Source: Hyphococcus sp. (GTDB lineage Bacteria; Pseudomonadota; Alphaproteobacteria; Caulobacterales; Parvularculaceae). Taken from it: 45,088 nucleotides of DNA. Position numbers and translations under genes: made by a program. Below the pieces are notes generated by a model. It saw only the letters and a program-made list of their open reading frames with translations. It was not told the origin of the DNA and did no database searches. Location of the stretch: NCBI GenBank assembly GCA_013002535.1, contig JABDJK010000058.1, positions 1 to 45,088 of the forward strand, in the 5' to 3' direction. Shown piece by piece: positions 24,851 to 33,791 of the stretch; within the stretch, counting starts at the first letter, position 1; each line of letters begins with the position of its first letter.

Positions 24851-27145
24851 TCAGGGCATGATCCAATCGGGATCGGGATCGGCAAGTTGCGCCTCAATCA
24901 AGGCGCGATGACGGTCGGCGTTTTCTTCGCGCTTCGCCATCAACGCCTGAAATTCCGGTGCTTCGCGTAGCGGGTCGAGCGCGGGATCGAAATCTATATC
25001 ACGCCAAATATGGCCGCGATCAATGAGTTCTTCCAACCACAAAAGCGCACCGTTGACGTCATTGTTGATCATCCGCCATTTGGCGCCGGCATAAAGAGAA
25101 TCCGGCGCCTCAAAGTCCGCCGGCGCGCGACCCTTAAATTGAGCAGCTAATCGCTTTTTAAAAATCTCGGCATAAGGATCATTACGAGCGCTCAGGATTT
25201 CTGAATAATAGGCGGCGACATATTGCGTTGAGGGACTTAACGTCACCTCATCAGACAATAGATCACGTTTTTCTATATCGGTTTTTACGAACTCATATGC
25301 CCGATCAATATTTCCAGCCCACAGCAACAATATCGGCTGAAAAGAGCGGGCCGCGCGCGCAGCCTCCGCCTTGTCGCCTTTGCGCAATGCTATTACGGTT
25401 TGAATTTCAGCGTTGGCGCGCGGCGCGGCTAGTTCCGGAAGACCAATTTCATCATAGGTATACGCTAAGTTTCTTCGGGCGCGACCGCTAATGGCTTCGG
25501 CACCTTTCCAAATCTCATGCGCCCCGGCAAAATCTGCTTCATACCACAACGCATCCGCAACACCGGCGCGCACGACCACGTCATCTGGGCGCAGGCGCGC
25601 CGCGTTACGAGCGTTTATCCCCGCTGCCCCCAACTCTCCCTGGTTCGAAAGGGCTATAGACCAATTAGCCAACACGATCGGGGACAGCGGATCGAGCTGA
25701 TAGGCTTTTTCGAACGCGTCTTTCGCCTTGTCAAACCGGTCAAGGGTCCGAAACGTCAACCCCAGCCGGCGCCAAGTTTCCGCGTCATTAGGATTGGCGG
25801 CGATCGCGCGCTCGAAATAATCGATGGCGCCGCGGTAATTTTCAGACTCTTCGAGCAGCCAGCCATAAGCGGCAAGGCTTTCTGCGGCGTCCGGCGCCAG
25901 CGCCAAAGCACGGTCCGCGTGAGGGGCCGCGCGCGCAATCGTTTGCTCATTCGGCATGTTCGCATAGGTATTCGCCAAGATATAGGCCTCCACCAAAGCC
26001 GCCTGCGCCAACGCGAAATCCGGATCGAGGGTTGCGGCGCGATTGAGTGCCGCAAGCCCTTCGTCGATCGTCTCGGAGGTACGTTGGGCGATTAGGCCGC
26101 GACCGCGCAAATACGCGTCGTAAGCTTCGGTCGAAATAGTTCTCTCCGCCGGCGCAGTGGATGGAAGCGCTAAATGGCCCCTCAATTCTGTGACAATGGC
26201 TCGCGCAATTTCATCTTGAATAGCGAAGATGCTTTCCGCCGTAAGGGCCCGGTCGTAAGTTCCAGACCAAAGATGCTCGTCCGTAGACACATCAATCAAC
26301 TGCGCTGTTATCCTCAGCGTATCGCCAGCTTTTCGGACACTACCTTCTAGTACATGGCCCACATTCAGCGCCGTCGCGATTTCGCCAACGGTCGCCTCGC
26401 GTGTCTTGAATGAAAAGGCAGATGTTCGCGAAACAACGCGCAGTCCGTCCACACCGGCGAGAACATTTAATAGCTCTTCCGCGATGCCATCGCCAAAATA
26501 CTCCTGATCGCCAGCAGCGCTCATGTCTGTGAAAGGTAGAACGGCGATCGAATGTTCATCGGCAACCAAGGGCGCATCAGGCCGCGAAACTTCAATCGCC
26601 TTTCCCCCGCCTCCTTCACCACCGCCTTGCAAGACAAAAAATCCGATGGTGAAAATCGCGAGCCCTGTGGCAAGCGCCAAACCTGAAAATCTCAGACCGG
26701 CTGAGGAAACGCCACGTCCCTCCACACTTGCAGCCGCCGCGACAGGAGCATCCTCGCCCGTGACTTTCGCTTTCGCGCTGCGCGCCATCTCTGCAAAGAC
26801 GGTTTCTTTGGCGTTGCCTTTCCAACTCGACAAATCGATGCAGTGATATTGGCGATAGCCGATCGGCGGGTCAGCTCCGTCTATGCTCACGGCAATCATC
26901 TTCCCGGCGTCCGCCGCGATCGACGCTTCGTCTTTTACCCATTTCGATTTAGAGCCGGAATCGGACCAGCCAACGATAACAGCCTTCGCGGCATTTAACT
27001 CGCGTTCAATATCCGTTGAAAACTCATCCCCGCCGACAATTTGGCGGTCCCACCACACCGAATAGCCCTCCGCCTCCAAAGCTGCGGCGAGTTTTTCAAT
27101 CTTGTTACGATCAGCGCGCGCGTATGAAATGAAAATATCGGCCAA
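24851..27145 (-). CDS. TIR - membrane helix - TolB_N - TPR protein
   Basis: A 764-aa protein. Residues 1-125 are a TIR domain: ADIFISYARADRNKIEKLA, VWWDRQIVGGDEF and SKWVKDEASIA, with E73 at the place of the catalytic glutamate of NAD-cleaving TIRs. A membrane helix follows at about 151-172 and a Gly-rich hinge. Residues about 197-325 match the 'TolB amino-terminal' (FlgO-like) module: SIAVLPFTDMSA, YFGDGIAEELLNVL, VVSRTSAFSFK, VGHVLEGSVRKAG and DEHLWSGTYDR. The rest (about 340-740) is TPR repeats, such as AIDYFERAIAANPNDAETWR. This module order is common in alphaproteobacteria and is often annotated as a regulator or cyclase-like protein. The TIR would be cytoplasmic and the TPR periplasmic. 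Whether TIR acts as an NADase or a docking domain is open. Confidence 0.9.
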   Translation of the reverse strand: MADIFISYARADRNKIEKLAAALEAEGYSVWWDRQIVGGDEFSTDIERELNAAKAVIVGWSDSGSKSKWVKDEASIAADAGKMIAVSIDGADPPIGYRQYHCIDLSSWKGNAKETVFAEMARSAKAKVTGEDAPVAAAASVEGRGVSSAGLRFSGLALATGLAIFTIGFFVLQGGGEGGGGKAIEVSRPDAPLVADEHSIAVLPFTDMSAAGDQEYFGDGIAEELLNVLAGVDGLRVVSRTSAFSFKTREATVGEIATALNVGHVLEGSVRKAGDTLRITAQLIDVSTDEHLWSGTYDRALTAESIFAIQDEIARAIVTELRGHLALPSTAPAERTISTEAYDAYLRGRGLIAQRTSETIDEGLAALNRAATLDPDFALAQAALVEAYILANTYANMPNEQTIARAAPHADRALALAPDAAESLAAYGWLLEESENYRGAIDYFERAIAANPNDAETWRRLGLTFRTLDRFDKAKDAFEKAYQLDPLSPIVLANWSIALSNQGELGAAGINARNAARLRPDDVVVRAGVADALWYEADFAGAHEIWKGAEAISGRARRNLAYTYDEIGLPELAAPRANAEIQTVIALRKGDKAEAARAARSFQPILLLWAGNIDRAYEFVKTDIEKRDLLSDEVTLSPSTQYVAAYYSEILSARNDPYAEIFKKRLAAQFKGRAPADFEAPDSLYAGAKWRMINNDVNGALLWLEELIDRGHIWRDIDFDPALDPLREAPEFQALMAKREENADRHRALIEAQLADPDPDWIMP

Positions 27146-27358
27146 CTGCGAATCCCGCTATTCGAACTTTGGAAGATAGCAGATGTTGCCCGACAGCAAA
27201 GCCTGGTTCGAACGGCTTGATTGGCCAAGAAATGCCCTGTTAGGCTGACTTTTAGTCCGGCTCTTCATCGCCCAAAAACGGATAGCCGACAGTCGCTGAG
27301 TAAAAGACCGAAAGATCCTCAAAAAAGACGTTAGTATTCGATTCGGCGATGGATGGAT

Positions 27359-27756
27359 CTATCGCCGAAAAGCAAACATCAACCTGAAAATTGCGAAATG
27401 ACACAATAGTTCGATGCTTTCGGCAAGCGACAATGCGTCCTCAACTTCAACACCAAGATATCGAATGGTGCTATTAATTTTAGTATGCCCCAATAGCAAC
27501 TGAACAGCCCGGAGGTTGCATGTTTTTCTATAGATGGCGTCGCTTTGGTCCGTCTCATCGAATGGGTTGCATAAAATGAGCGAGCCAGTTTGATCGACAT
27601 TATCCTACTATCGACCAAACGCGCGTATTGTCTCGTTGTCAGATTTTGGTTTCGATTTTTCCGGCTCGGGAATCGCCAATCATTCAGCTCGAGGATGTTT
27701 TTGCAATGAGTCCGTTCTAGCGATTTCGCGATGGCGCCCCCGGAACAATAAAACAA
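27359..27756 (-). pseudogene. tyrosine recombinase (integrase) C-terminal remnant with frameshift
   Basis: One frame reads NLTTRQYARLVDS and ATHSMRRTKAT, the catalytic-arginine block of small site-specific integrases. Near 27535 the frame shifts by one base; the other frame then gives IYRKTCNLRAVQLLLGHTK, STIRYLGVEVEDAL and LAESIEL, with the histidine (GHTK) and nucleophile tyrosine (RYLG). The N-terminal DNA-binding domain is absent, and the sequence before 27379 in the first frame is unrelated. It is a relic of a mobile element. The 200 bp between it and the TIR gene hold nothing recognisable. Confidence 0.8.
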
Positions 27757-27786
27757 CTAATTTTCGCAAATTTGCGCCCAAATGAA

Positions 27787-28356
27787 TTACGCAAGGCGTT
27801 CCAGCAGTGATTTTTCGATGTCGAGAACTTCTCGGGCTTTATGCGTATCGACTTCTTTTGCGAAAAGATCGTTAAAACGGTCAATAATAGTTCGCCATGC
27901 TTCGGGCTTGATCGATGCGCAAGCGCGCGGGAAAAAGGACTCTTCTTCGTGCTGCATATGCCGGCGTAGCGTTAAAATATATTTTGATCCGTAAAGCGAT
28001 AGCTCATCTCGGGGAAGCTGCTGGCCCGCAAGCACCTGGACAATACCTTTTCGAAAAATTGCGGCGTCCGCAGAAATCACATCATGATCGGTCCTTATGT
28101 CGTGGAGGCGCGCATTCCCTTGTGACGGACTGCTTGATAAGTGGTCTTCAGTCGATGCCAGAAAATCGTAAATGATATCTTCTTTCTTGTGATGCAGCTC
28201 GTCCGGGAACAGTGAAAAATAATGAGCAAGGTCGCGGAGAAGCCGGTAATTCGGCTCGCCCCCGATACGCAAAGCGTCAAGGTGGGTCTCGTAATGCGTT
28301 AGCAAAAAACGGAACCGTTTATGATCGTCTATCAGATCTGTGATGATGGCGTTCAT
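27787..28356 (-). CDS. hemerythrin-domain protein
   Basis: A 189-aa four-helix protein with the hemerythrin HHE ligand pattern: H12 (IDDHKRF), H55/H56 and E59 (DELHHKKEDIIYDFL), H91 (RTDHDVI) and H133 with E137/E138 (RRHMQHEEESFFP). A non-haem di-iron site is therefore likely. Hemerythrins in denitrification or nitrate clusters are linked to NO or O2 binding and iron-sulphur repair; the exact job here is inferred. It is divergent from nnrS, with an FNR-type box between the two starts. Confidence 0.88.
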   Translation of the reverse strand: MNAIITDLIDDHKRFRFLLTHYETHLDALRIGGEPNYRLLRDLAHYFSLFPDELHHKKEDIIYDFLASTEDHLSSSPSQGNARLHDIRTDHDVISADAAIFRKGIVQVLAGQQLPRDELSLYGSKYILTLRRHMQHEEESFFPRACASIKPEAWRTIIDRFNDLFAKEVDTHKAREVLDIEKSLLERLA

Positions 28357-28451
28357 AGGCGCCTCCTTCCATCACCTTATTTGTTTATGTGATTGCAGCG
28401 CAATTGCAGCATTGTCCCATGCTTTGCGTTTGACAAATTTGGCGGGTGATA

Positions 28452-28465
28452 TTGATAAAGTTCAA
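28452..28465. promoter_or_regulatory. FNR/DNR-type box between hemerythrin and nnrS
   Basis: TTGATAAAGTTCAA matches the consensus TTGAT-N4-ATCAA at 9 of 10 positions. It lies 96 bp from the hemerythrin start and 85 bp from the nnrS start, so one site could serve both. The NarR/DNR-like protein at 30067 has the E-x-x-S-R reading helix that recognises such boxes. Confidence 0.55.
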
Positions 28466-28550
28466 TTCACCGAACTGCGACGCTGGCGCATATGGTATTG
28501 CTGGAAACATGACGCATTGTCCGGCTGGTTAAAAAGACATGGAGAAGCGT

Positions 28551-29738
28551 GTGCCATCTAAAATGTCGCAATTGCGCGCTTTTCAAGGACTGGCGTTTTT
28601 TAGTTTTGGGTTTCGCCCGTTTTTTCTTTGCGGCTCGGTCGTCGCAACAATACTGCCGATTGTGACCGGGCTCTCACTGGTCGGCTTAAATCCATTTAGT
28701 CATCCGGTCGGCGCTATTGGCTGGCATGCCCACGAGATGTTGTTTGGATATCTCGCTGCAGTGATCGCGGGTTTTGTTTTAACCGCTGTGCCAAACTGGA
28801 CGGGCCGGTTGCCGATAATAGGTTGGCGACTGGCCCTGTTGTTTATGCTCTGGGCGTCCGGCCGTGCGATAATGCTGTCGGCGTTGGGCGGCGCGGTTAG
28901 CGCCATTGTTGACGTCAGCTTTTTGTTGTTGATCGACATTGTCTTGTGGCGCGAAGTCATTGCAGGAAAAAACTGGCGCAATGTTCCCGTTTGCGTCCTT
29001 ATAGGATTGTTCGCAATCGGGAATCTTCTTTGGCATATCGATATAATCGAGGGCGGATCCGGTTCGTTTGGACTGCGTTTTGGACTCGCAGTCATTGCCG
29101 TGCTTTTGGCGCTAATCGGCGGGCGCGTGACGCCAAGCTTCACCCGCAACTGGTTCGCGAAAAACAATCTACCTTTAATCGATGCGTCGTTTCTGACCGT
29201 CGATATAGCCGCCATTGGCTGTCTCATTTTCGCAGTCGCAGCCTGGCTCTTAGCACCGGGGCGCATTTTGACGGGAATAGCTTTGATTTTAGCATCCCTG
29301 CTCCACATCATCAGACTGTTTCGCTGGAAAGGGTGGCGCACGAAGGGTGAGCCGCTTTTGACCATTTTGCATATTGGGTATTTTTGGTTTGGTTTAGCGC
29401 TATTTCTAATGGGCGTTTCGGCTCTAGCGCCATCGCTTGTATCACAGTCGACCGGTATTCACGTGCTCACTGCCGGGGCCACCGGCGTCATGACGCTCGC
29501 GGTGATGACGCGCGCAACCCTCGGACACACTGGCCGCGAACTGACGGCAGACACCGCTACTGTGATGATCTATACGCTGGTTAATCTCGGCGCAGGGATT
29601 CGGCTCGCGGCGCCTTATGCATCTGAATATTACACGATCACTGTTGCCGCCGCAGGCGCAGTATGGGGCGGCGCATTCTTCCTGTTTACGGTCGTTTACG
29701 GGCGCTATCTCGTTGCCCCAAGGCTTGAAAGCCCATAG
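28551..29738 (+). CDS. nnrS: NnrS-family haem-copper membrane protein
   Basis: A protein of about 395 aa with roughly 12 membrane helices, of the NnrS family, which protects against nitric oxide stress and is found with denitrification genes. Family motifs are FGFRPFFL, WHAHEMLFGY (copper/haem histidines), AVPNWTGR, GGRVTPSFTRNW, LHIGYFWFGL and VMTRATLGHTGR. The GTG at 28551 has GGAG 6 nt upstream; an ATG at 28539 without a ribosome site would add four residues. It is preceded by an FNR-type box and meets the CMD-family gene tail to tail. Confidence 0.9.
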   Translation: MPSKMSQLRAFQGLAFFSFGFRPFFLCGSVVATILPIVTGLSLVGLNPFSHPVGAIGWHAHEMLFGYLAAVIAGFVLTAVPNWTGRLPIIGWRLALLFMLWASGRAIMLSALGGAVSAIVDVSFLLLIDIVLWREVIAGKNWRNVPVCVLIGLFAIGNLLWHIDIIEGGSGSFGLRFGLAVIAVLLALIGGRVTPSFTRNWFAKNNLPLIDASFLTVDIAAIGCLIFAVAAWLLAPGRILTGIALILASLLHIIRLFRWKGWRTKGEPLLTILHIGYFWFGLALFLMGVSALAPSLVSQSTGIHVLTAGATGVMTLAVMTRATLGHTGRELTADTATVMIYTLVNLGAGIRLAAPYASEYYTITVAAAGAVWGGAFFLFTVVYGRYLVAPRLESP

Positions 29739-29740
29739 CG

Positions 29741-30058
29741 CTAATTTGTGTCCGTGATATCCGTAATCCAACTCAACGCCGCCATCGCGCGCGGAAACCC
29801 GATCGTTGGGATCGCCAACAGTGCTGTATGTTTTATCTCGTCTGCCGAAAAACCGTCTTGAAGCGCGCGTCGCACATGGGAATGAACGGCGCCTTCCGAA
29901 CCGATGGCAATTGCAAGCCCCAGCTTCACCAATCGCTTTTCACGATCGCCAAGAGGCCCCGAAGATGACGCGGTTTTCCCAAGTGCTTTATACGCTGACC
30001 ACAATTTTGAATGGCTACTAGCGATATCACTTGCGGCGGCGGGAAGTTTATCCTTCAA
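29741..30058 (-). CDS. carboxymuconolactone decarboxylase (AhpD-like) family protein
   Basis: A 105-aa all-helical protein: DREKRLVKLGLAIAIGSEGA, VHSHVRRALQDGFSADEIKH and LLAIPTIGFPRAMAALSWI are typical of the CMD/AhpD fold. There is no cysteine at all, so the AhpD-type CxxC redox centre is absent; the equivalent stretch reads EGAVHSHV. The function is therefore not peroxidase-like by the usual mechanism. It begins 8 bp after the NarR/DNR-like regulator and must be co-transcribed with it, placing it in the nitrogen-oxide regulon. Confidence 0.82.
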   Translation of the reverse strand: MKDKLPAAASDIASSHSKLWSAYKALGKTASSSGPLGDREKRLVKLGLAIAIGSEGAVHSHVRRALQDGFSADEIKHTALLAIPTIGFPRAMAALSWITDITDTN

Positions 30059-30066
30059 TTTTATTC

Positions 30067-30792
30067 CTATCGTTTGGGCTTTTTCGCATGCGTGCTGTCA
30101 GGAAAATTATCGATTAGCGGCGCGTGACGAGCCGTCTCCTTCAAATCATCAATCGAACCAATCGTTATGGTTGGCCCGTCGACCGTGACGCCGGAGTGTC
30201 GCAGCACAGAAAAACTTCGTGATAAATTTTCCGGCGTCATGCCCAACATGCTGGCCAAAGTTTTCTTATCAATTGGCAGTTGAATTTTCTCTCCGCCGCC
30301 CTGGCGAAATTGTTGGTGGGCGAGAAAACTCGCCAGCCGTTCAACACCGGTGCGCAGTTTCAGGTTTTTTTGATTACGAACGACGCCGCGATAACAATTG
30401 GCCAGTTCCCCGACGATTGAACGGGCGAACGCAGGATCTTCCGCCATGGCGTTTCGCACATTTTGAGCCGGTATCATTAATACGCTCGCCCGCGTGCGCG
30501 TCCGCGCCGACATGAGATAAACGGCGTCCTTCAGAACCGCCGCCAGTATGAAAGTTGAAACCGGCGTCAACATGGTCATGGTGCTTTCGCGGTCATCGAG
30601 TGCTGCAAATAGTTCAACTGTGCCGTCGATAACGATGTGTAAGAAATCAGCCGGTTCGCCTTCCTTTATCAATTCTACGCGTTCGGGAAACCGCTGAAAA
30701 AAAGCGGCATTTAACAGGCCGTCAAATCGGTCTTTGTCCATGTCGCGAAATAATTCGAGATCGCGCACAAGGCGTTTATCGTCTGGGCGCAA
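30067..30792 (-). CDS. Crp/Fnr-family regulator, NarR/DNR-like
   Basis: A regulator divergent from the nar operon. Only a start at TTG 30792 has a ribosome site (AGGAG, 6 nt away) and gives a typical Crp/Fnr beginning (RPDDKRLVRDLELFRDMD), 241 aa. The open frame runs on to 30954 but that part overlaps an FNR-type box. Signatures are RFPERVELIKEGEPADFLHI, VSTFILAAVL, YLMSARTRTRASVLMIP and the winged helix LASMLGMTPENLSRSFSVL, where E-N-L-S-R equals the FNR reading residues E-x-x-S-R. There is no N-terminal cysteine cluster, so it is not an oxygen-sensing FNR. NarR and DNR proteins sense nitrate/nitrite or NO (by haem); which applies here is unknown. It is followed by the CMD-family gene. Confidence 0.85.
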   Translation of the reverse strand: MRPDDKRLVRDLELFRDMDKDRFDGLLNAAFFQRFPERVELIKEGEPADFLHIVIDGTVELFAALDDRESTMTMLTPVSTFILAAVLKDAVYLMSARTRTRASVLMIPAQNVRNAMAEDPAFARSIVGELANCYRGVVRNQKNLKLRTGVERLASFLAHQQFRQGGGEKIQLPIDKKTLASMLGMTPENLSRSFSVLRHSGVTVDGPTITIGSIDDLKETARHAPLIDNFPDSTHAKKPKR

Positions 30793-30846
30793 ATGTAGCT
30801 CCTGAAAATCTCGATTAATCGGAATTGATAAACTTTTGGCAGGGCC

Positions 30847-30860
30847 TTGATGAATGTCAA
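30847..30860. promoter_or_regulatory. FNR/DNR-type box in the narR-like/narK divergent region
   Basis: On the minus strand TTGACATTCATCAA matches TTGAT-N4-ATCAA at 9 of 10 positions. It lies 54 bp before the TTG start of the regulator, which fits autoregulation, and 183 bp before narK, which it could also activate. TATCAA further downstream on the minus strand is a possible -10. No better box is seen between 30861 and 31043. Confidence 0.55.
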
Positions 30861-31043
30861 GATTAAAAAGAAGCTTTTTCAGTCGGCTAACGAACCCTAT
30901 CAACTGACTTTTCCGGTCTGTCAATTTCCCGAATTGGCGGGTGCAAACGGCCAATCCGTGACGAGACGCCGGATTTAATATGAGTGCGTTTCATCGCAAG
31001 TAACGCTCAATTCAATCAGTCGCCCAGCAAAAGAGGTGGTGGC

Positions 31044-33791
31044 ATGCATGAGTTGAAAGGCGTATCATCCGTAGACCAACAACGCGCACTATGGGCAAGC
31101 ACTGTTGCTTTCACCGGATGCTTCGCGGTCTGGACGATCTTCTCGATCATTGGTGTACAGATTAAAAATGATCTTGGCTTGAGCGAAACGCAATTCGGTT
31201 TGCTCGTTGCAACGCCGATACTGACCGGTTCGATCAGCCGAATCTTTTTGGGAATTTGGACCGATCAGTTCGGTGGGCGAAAAGTTTTCGCGATCGTCAT
31301 GCTGCTTGCAGCTATTGCAGTTTGGCTTTTGTCGACAGTCAGCACTTACCCGATGTTTCTCCTGGCGGCGCTTGGCGTTGGTCTTGCGGGCGGATCATTT
31401 GCCGTTGGCATTGCCTACACTTCCAAATGGTTTGACGCCGATCGCCAGGGCACAGCGCTGGGCATCTTCGGGATGGGCAATGTCGGCGCCGCAATAACAA
31501 ACTTTGCTGCGCCATTCATTCTTGTCGCGGTCGGTTGGGAGAAAACGGCCCAAATTTACGCCATGATCCTCGCATCAATGGCTGTCGTCTATTTCCTGGT
31601 CACCAAAGAAGATCCTGCAATTGTCGCGCGACGGGCGCGAGGAGAAAAACCGCGCAGCGCGCTTATGGAGCTTGAGCCGCTGCGAAACCTCCAGGTCTGG
31701 CGGTTCGCGCTATACTATTTCTTCGTTTTCGGCGCCTTTGTGGCGCTGGCGTTGTGGCTGCCGCGATACCTGATTGGCGTTTATGGCCTCGATATAAAAA
31801 CCGCAGGCATGCTCGCCGCCGCTTATGCCGTACCGGCCAGCTTGTTTCGCGCCTATGGCGGATATCTCTCCGATAAGATTGGCGCACGCAAGGTTATGTA
31901 CTGGACATTCATCGTCTCAATCATTGCCTGTTTCATGCTTTCCTATCCGCATACCGACTATATTATTCACGGTATTGAAGGGCCGATCAGTTTTTCAACG
32001 CAAATGGGCCTCGTGCCGTTCGTTGTCCTGATTTTTATTCTCGGCTTCTTCATGTCGCTCGGCAAAGCCGCCGTCTACAAACATATCCCGGTTTATTATC
32101 CAGGCCATGTTGGCGCCGTCGGCGGCCTCGTCGGCATGATTGGCGGCCTCGGCGGCTTCATCCTGCCGATCAGCTTTGGCGTGATGAATGATCTCACCGG
32201 CGTGTGGACAAGTTGCTTCATGCTGTTATTCGCGATTGTCGCCATATCGCTTGGTTGGATGCATTTCGCAATTCGTCGCATGGAAGAAAAAGCACTCGGC
32301 GGGCAGCTCGAACAACTCCCGCAATTCCCGGAAATGCAGGAAATTCATACGAAAGAACGCGGCGAGAAGGTCAGCCCAGTGCTTGAAGACTGGCGACCGG
32401 ACGACGAAACCTTTTGGAGCGAGAAAGGAAAGCGAATTGCAAACCGCAATTTGTGGATTTCGATCCCCGCGCTGCTGCTCGCTTTCTCCGTATGGATGGT
32501 CTGGTCCGTCGTTGTCGCAAAGCTGCCGTCGATCGGCTTCGAATACACAACTGACCAGCTTTTTTGGCTCGCGGCTCTGCCGGGATTATCCGGCGCGACG
32601 CTTCGAATTTTCTATTCCTTTATGGTTCCAATCTTCGGCGGACGCCTTTGGACGACGTTATCTACGGCCTCGCTCCTTATCCCTGCATTTGGCATCGGCT
32701 ATGCCGTGCAAAATCCCGATACGCCCTACCTCCTGTTCCTTGTTCTCGCGCTCCTATGCGGTCTGGGCGGCGGAAATTTTGCGTCGTCAATGGCGAACAT
32801 CTCGTTTTTCTTTCCGAAGAAAGAAAAAGGGAATGCGCTGGCCTTGAACGCCGGCCTCGGAAACCTTGGCGTTTCGGTAATGCAATTCCTCGTGCCGATA
32901 GTAATTACCGCCGGCGTGTTTGGCGCCCTTGGCGGTGAAGCGCAAGGCGCCGCCGATGGACAACAGCTGTGGCTGCAGAATGCAGGGTTCGTGTGGGTGC
33001 CGTTCCTGATAGCAGCAACCATTCTAGCGTGGTTTGGCATGAATGACATCGCTTCTGCGAAAGCGTCCTTTGCCGAGCAAGCGATTATTTTTCAACGCAA
33101 ACACAACTGGATCATGTGCTGGCTTTATACCGGCACATTCGGATCTTTCATTGGATATGCGGCAGGGTTCCCGCTCTTGATGAAAACACAGTTCCCTGAA
33201 GTGAATGCGCTGCAGTTCGCATTTCTTGGCCCCCTCGTCGGCGCCCTTTCGCGTTCAATGACCGGTTGGGTTTCAGACAAGTGGGGCGGCGCTCGCGTCA
33301 CCTACTGGGTCTTCATTTTGATGATATTCGCGGTCGCAGGCGTTCTCTACTTCCTCGGTATAAAAGACCAACCCGGCGCATTTTGGGGTTTCTTCGCGAT
33401 GTTCATGATCCTGTTCTTTGCAACAGGCGTCGGCAACGCGTCCACATTCCAGATGATCCCGATCATTATGCGCGAAGAGATGCCGCGGGTAATGCCGCAA
33501 TTGCAGGGCGCCGAACGCATTCGTCAGGCGGAAAAAGAATCCGCCGCGATTATCGGGTTTACCTCGGCAATCGCCGCCTATGGCGCATTTTTCATTCCGA
33601 AATCTTACGGCACATCGATCTCTATGACCGGCGGTCCGGAAGGCGCGCTCTGGGCGTTCATGGTGTTCTACGCAACCTGCGCGGTGCTCACCTGGCTTAT
33701 CTATTCGCGTAAGGGCGGGATGCTCCACGCAATTGAACGTGGCCGCGCGCCCATGCAGCAACAAAACATGCTTCAAGGAGAGCCCGCATGA
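31044..33791 (+). CDS. narK: NarK1-NarK2 fusion: nitrate/nitrite transporter
   Basis: A 915-aa membrane protein with two complete 12-helix MFS transporters in tandem. The ATG at 31044 follows AGAGGTGGTGG. The first half (about 1-430) carries the NarK1-type sequence (ISRIFLGIWTDQFGGRK, GNVGAAITNFAAP, FRAYGGYLSDKIGARK); the second (about 480-905) the NarK2 type (LPGLSGATLRIFYSF, CGLGGGNFASSMANISFFFP, LGNLGVSVMQF, LSRSMTGWVSDKWGG). Each half keeps the arginines of helices 2 and 8 that bind nitrate in NarK. In Paracoccus such fusions combine nitrate/proton uptake with nitrate/nitrite exchange. First gene of the nar operon; ATGA overlap with narG. Confidence 0.95.
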   Translation: MHELKGVSSVDQQRALWASTVAFTGCFAVWTIFSIIGVQIKNDLGLSETQFGLLVATPILTGSISRIFLGIWTDQFGGRKVFAIVMLLAAIAVWLLSTVSTYPMFLLAALGVGLAGGSFAVGIAYTSKWFDADRQGTALGIFGMGNVGAAITNFAAPFILVAVGWEKTAQIYAMILASMAVVYFLVTKEDPAIVARRARGEKPRSALMELEPLRNLQVWRFALYYFFVFGAFVALALWLPRYLIGVYGLDIKTAGMLAAAYAVPASLFRAYGGYLSDKIGARKVMYWTFIVSIIACFMLSYPHTDYIIHGIEGPISFSTQMGLVPFVVLIFILGFFMSLGKAAVYKHIPVYYPGHVGAVGGLVGMIGGLGGFILPISFGVMNDLTGVWTSCFMLLFAIVAISLGWMHFAIRRMEEKALGGQLEQLPQFPEMQEIHTKERGEKVSPVLEDWRPDDETFWSEKGKRIANRNLWISIPALLLAFSVWMVWSVVVAKLPSIGFEYTTDQLFWLAALPGLSGATLRIFYSFMVPIFGGRLWTTLSTASLLIPAFGIGYAVQNPDTPYLLFLVLALLCGLGGGNFASSMANISFFFPKKEKGNALALNAGLGNLGVSVMQFLVPIVITAGVFGALGGEAQGAADGQQLWLQNAGFVWVPFLIAATILAWFGMNDIASAKASFAEQAIIFQRKHNWIMCWLYTGTFGSFIGYAAGFPLLMKTQFPEVNALQFAFLGPLVGALSRSMTGWVSDKWGGARVTYWVFILMIFAVAGVLYFLGIKDQPGAFWGFFAMFMILFFATGVGNASTFQMIPIIMREEMPRVMPQLQGAERIRQAEKESAAIIGFTSAIAAYGAFFIPKSYGTSISMTGGPEGALWAFMVFYATCAVLTWLIYSRKGGMLHAIERGRAPMQQQNMLQGEPA

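Noticed and set aside
28340-28561. 73-codon frame between hemerythrin and nnrS
   Set aside because: It spans the promoter region and FNR-type box and overlaps both genes; it resembles no protein.
30793-30954. N-terminal extension of the NarR/DNR-like regulator
   Set aside because: No family similarity, a TTG start without ribosome site, and it contains an FNR-type box; the AGGAG-TTG start at 30792 is better.
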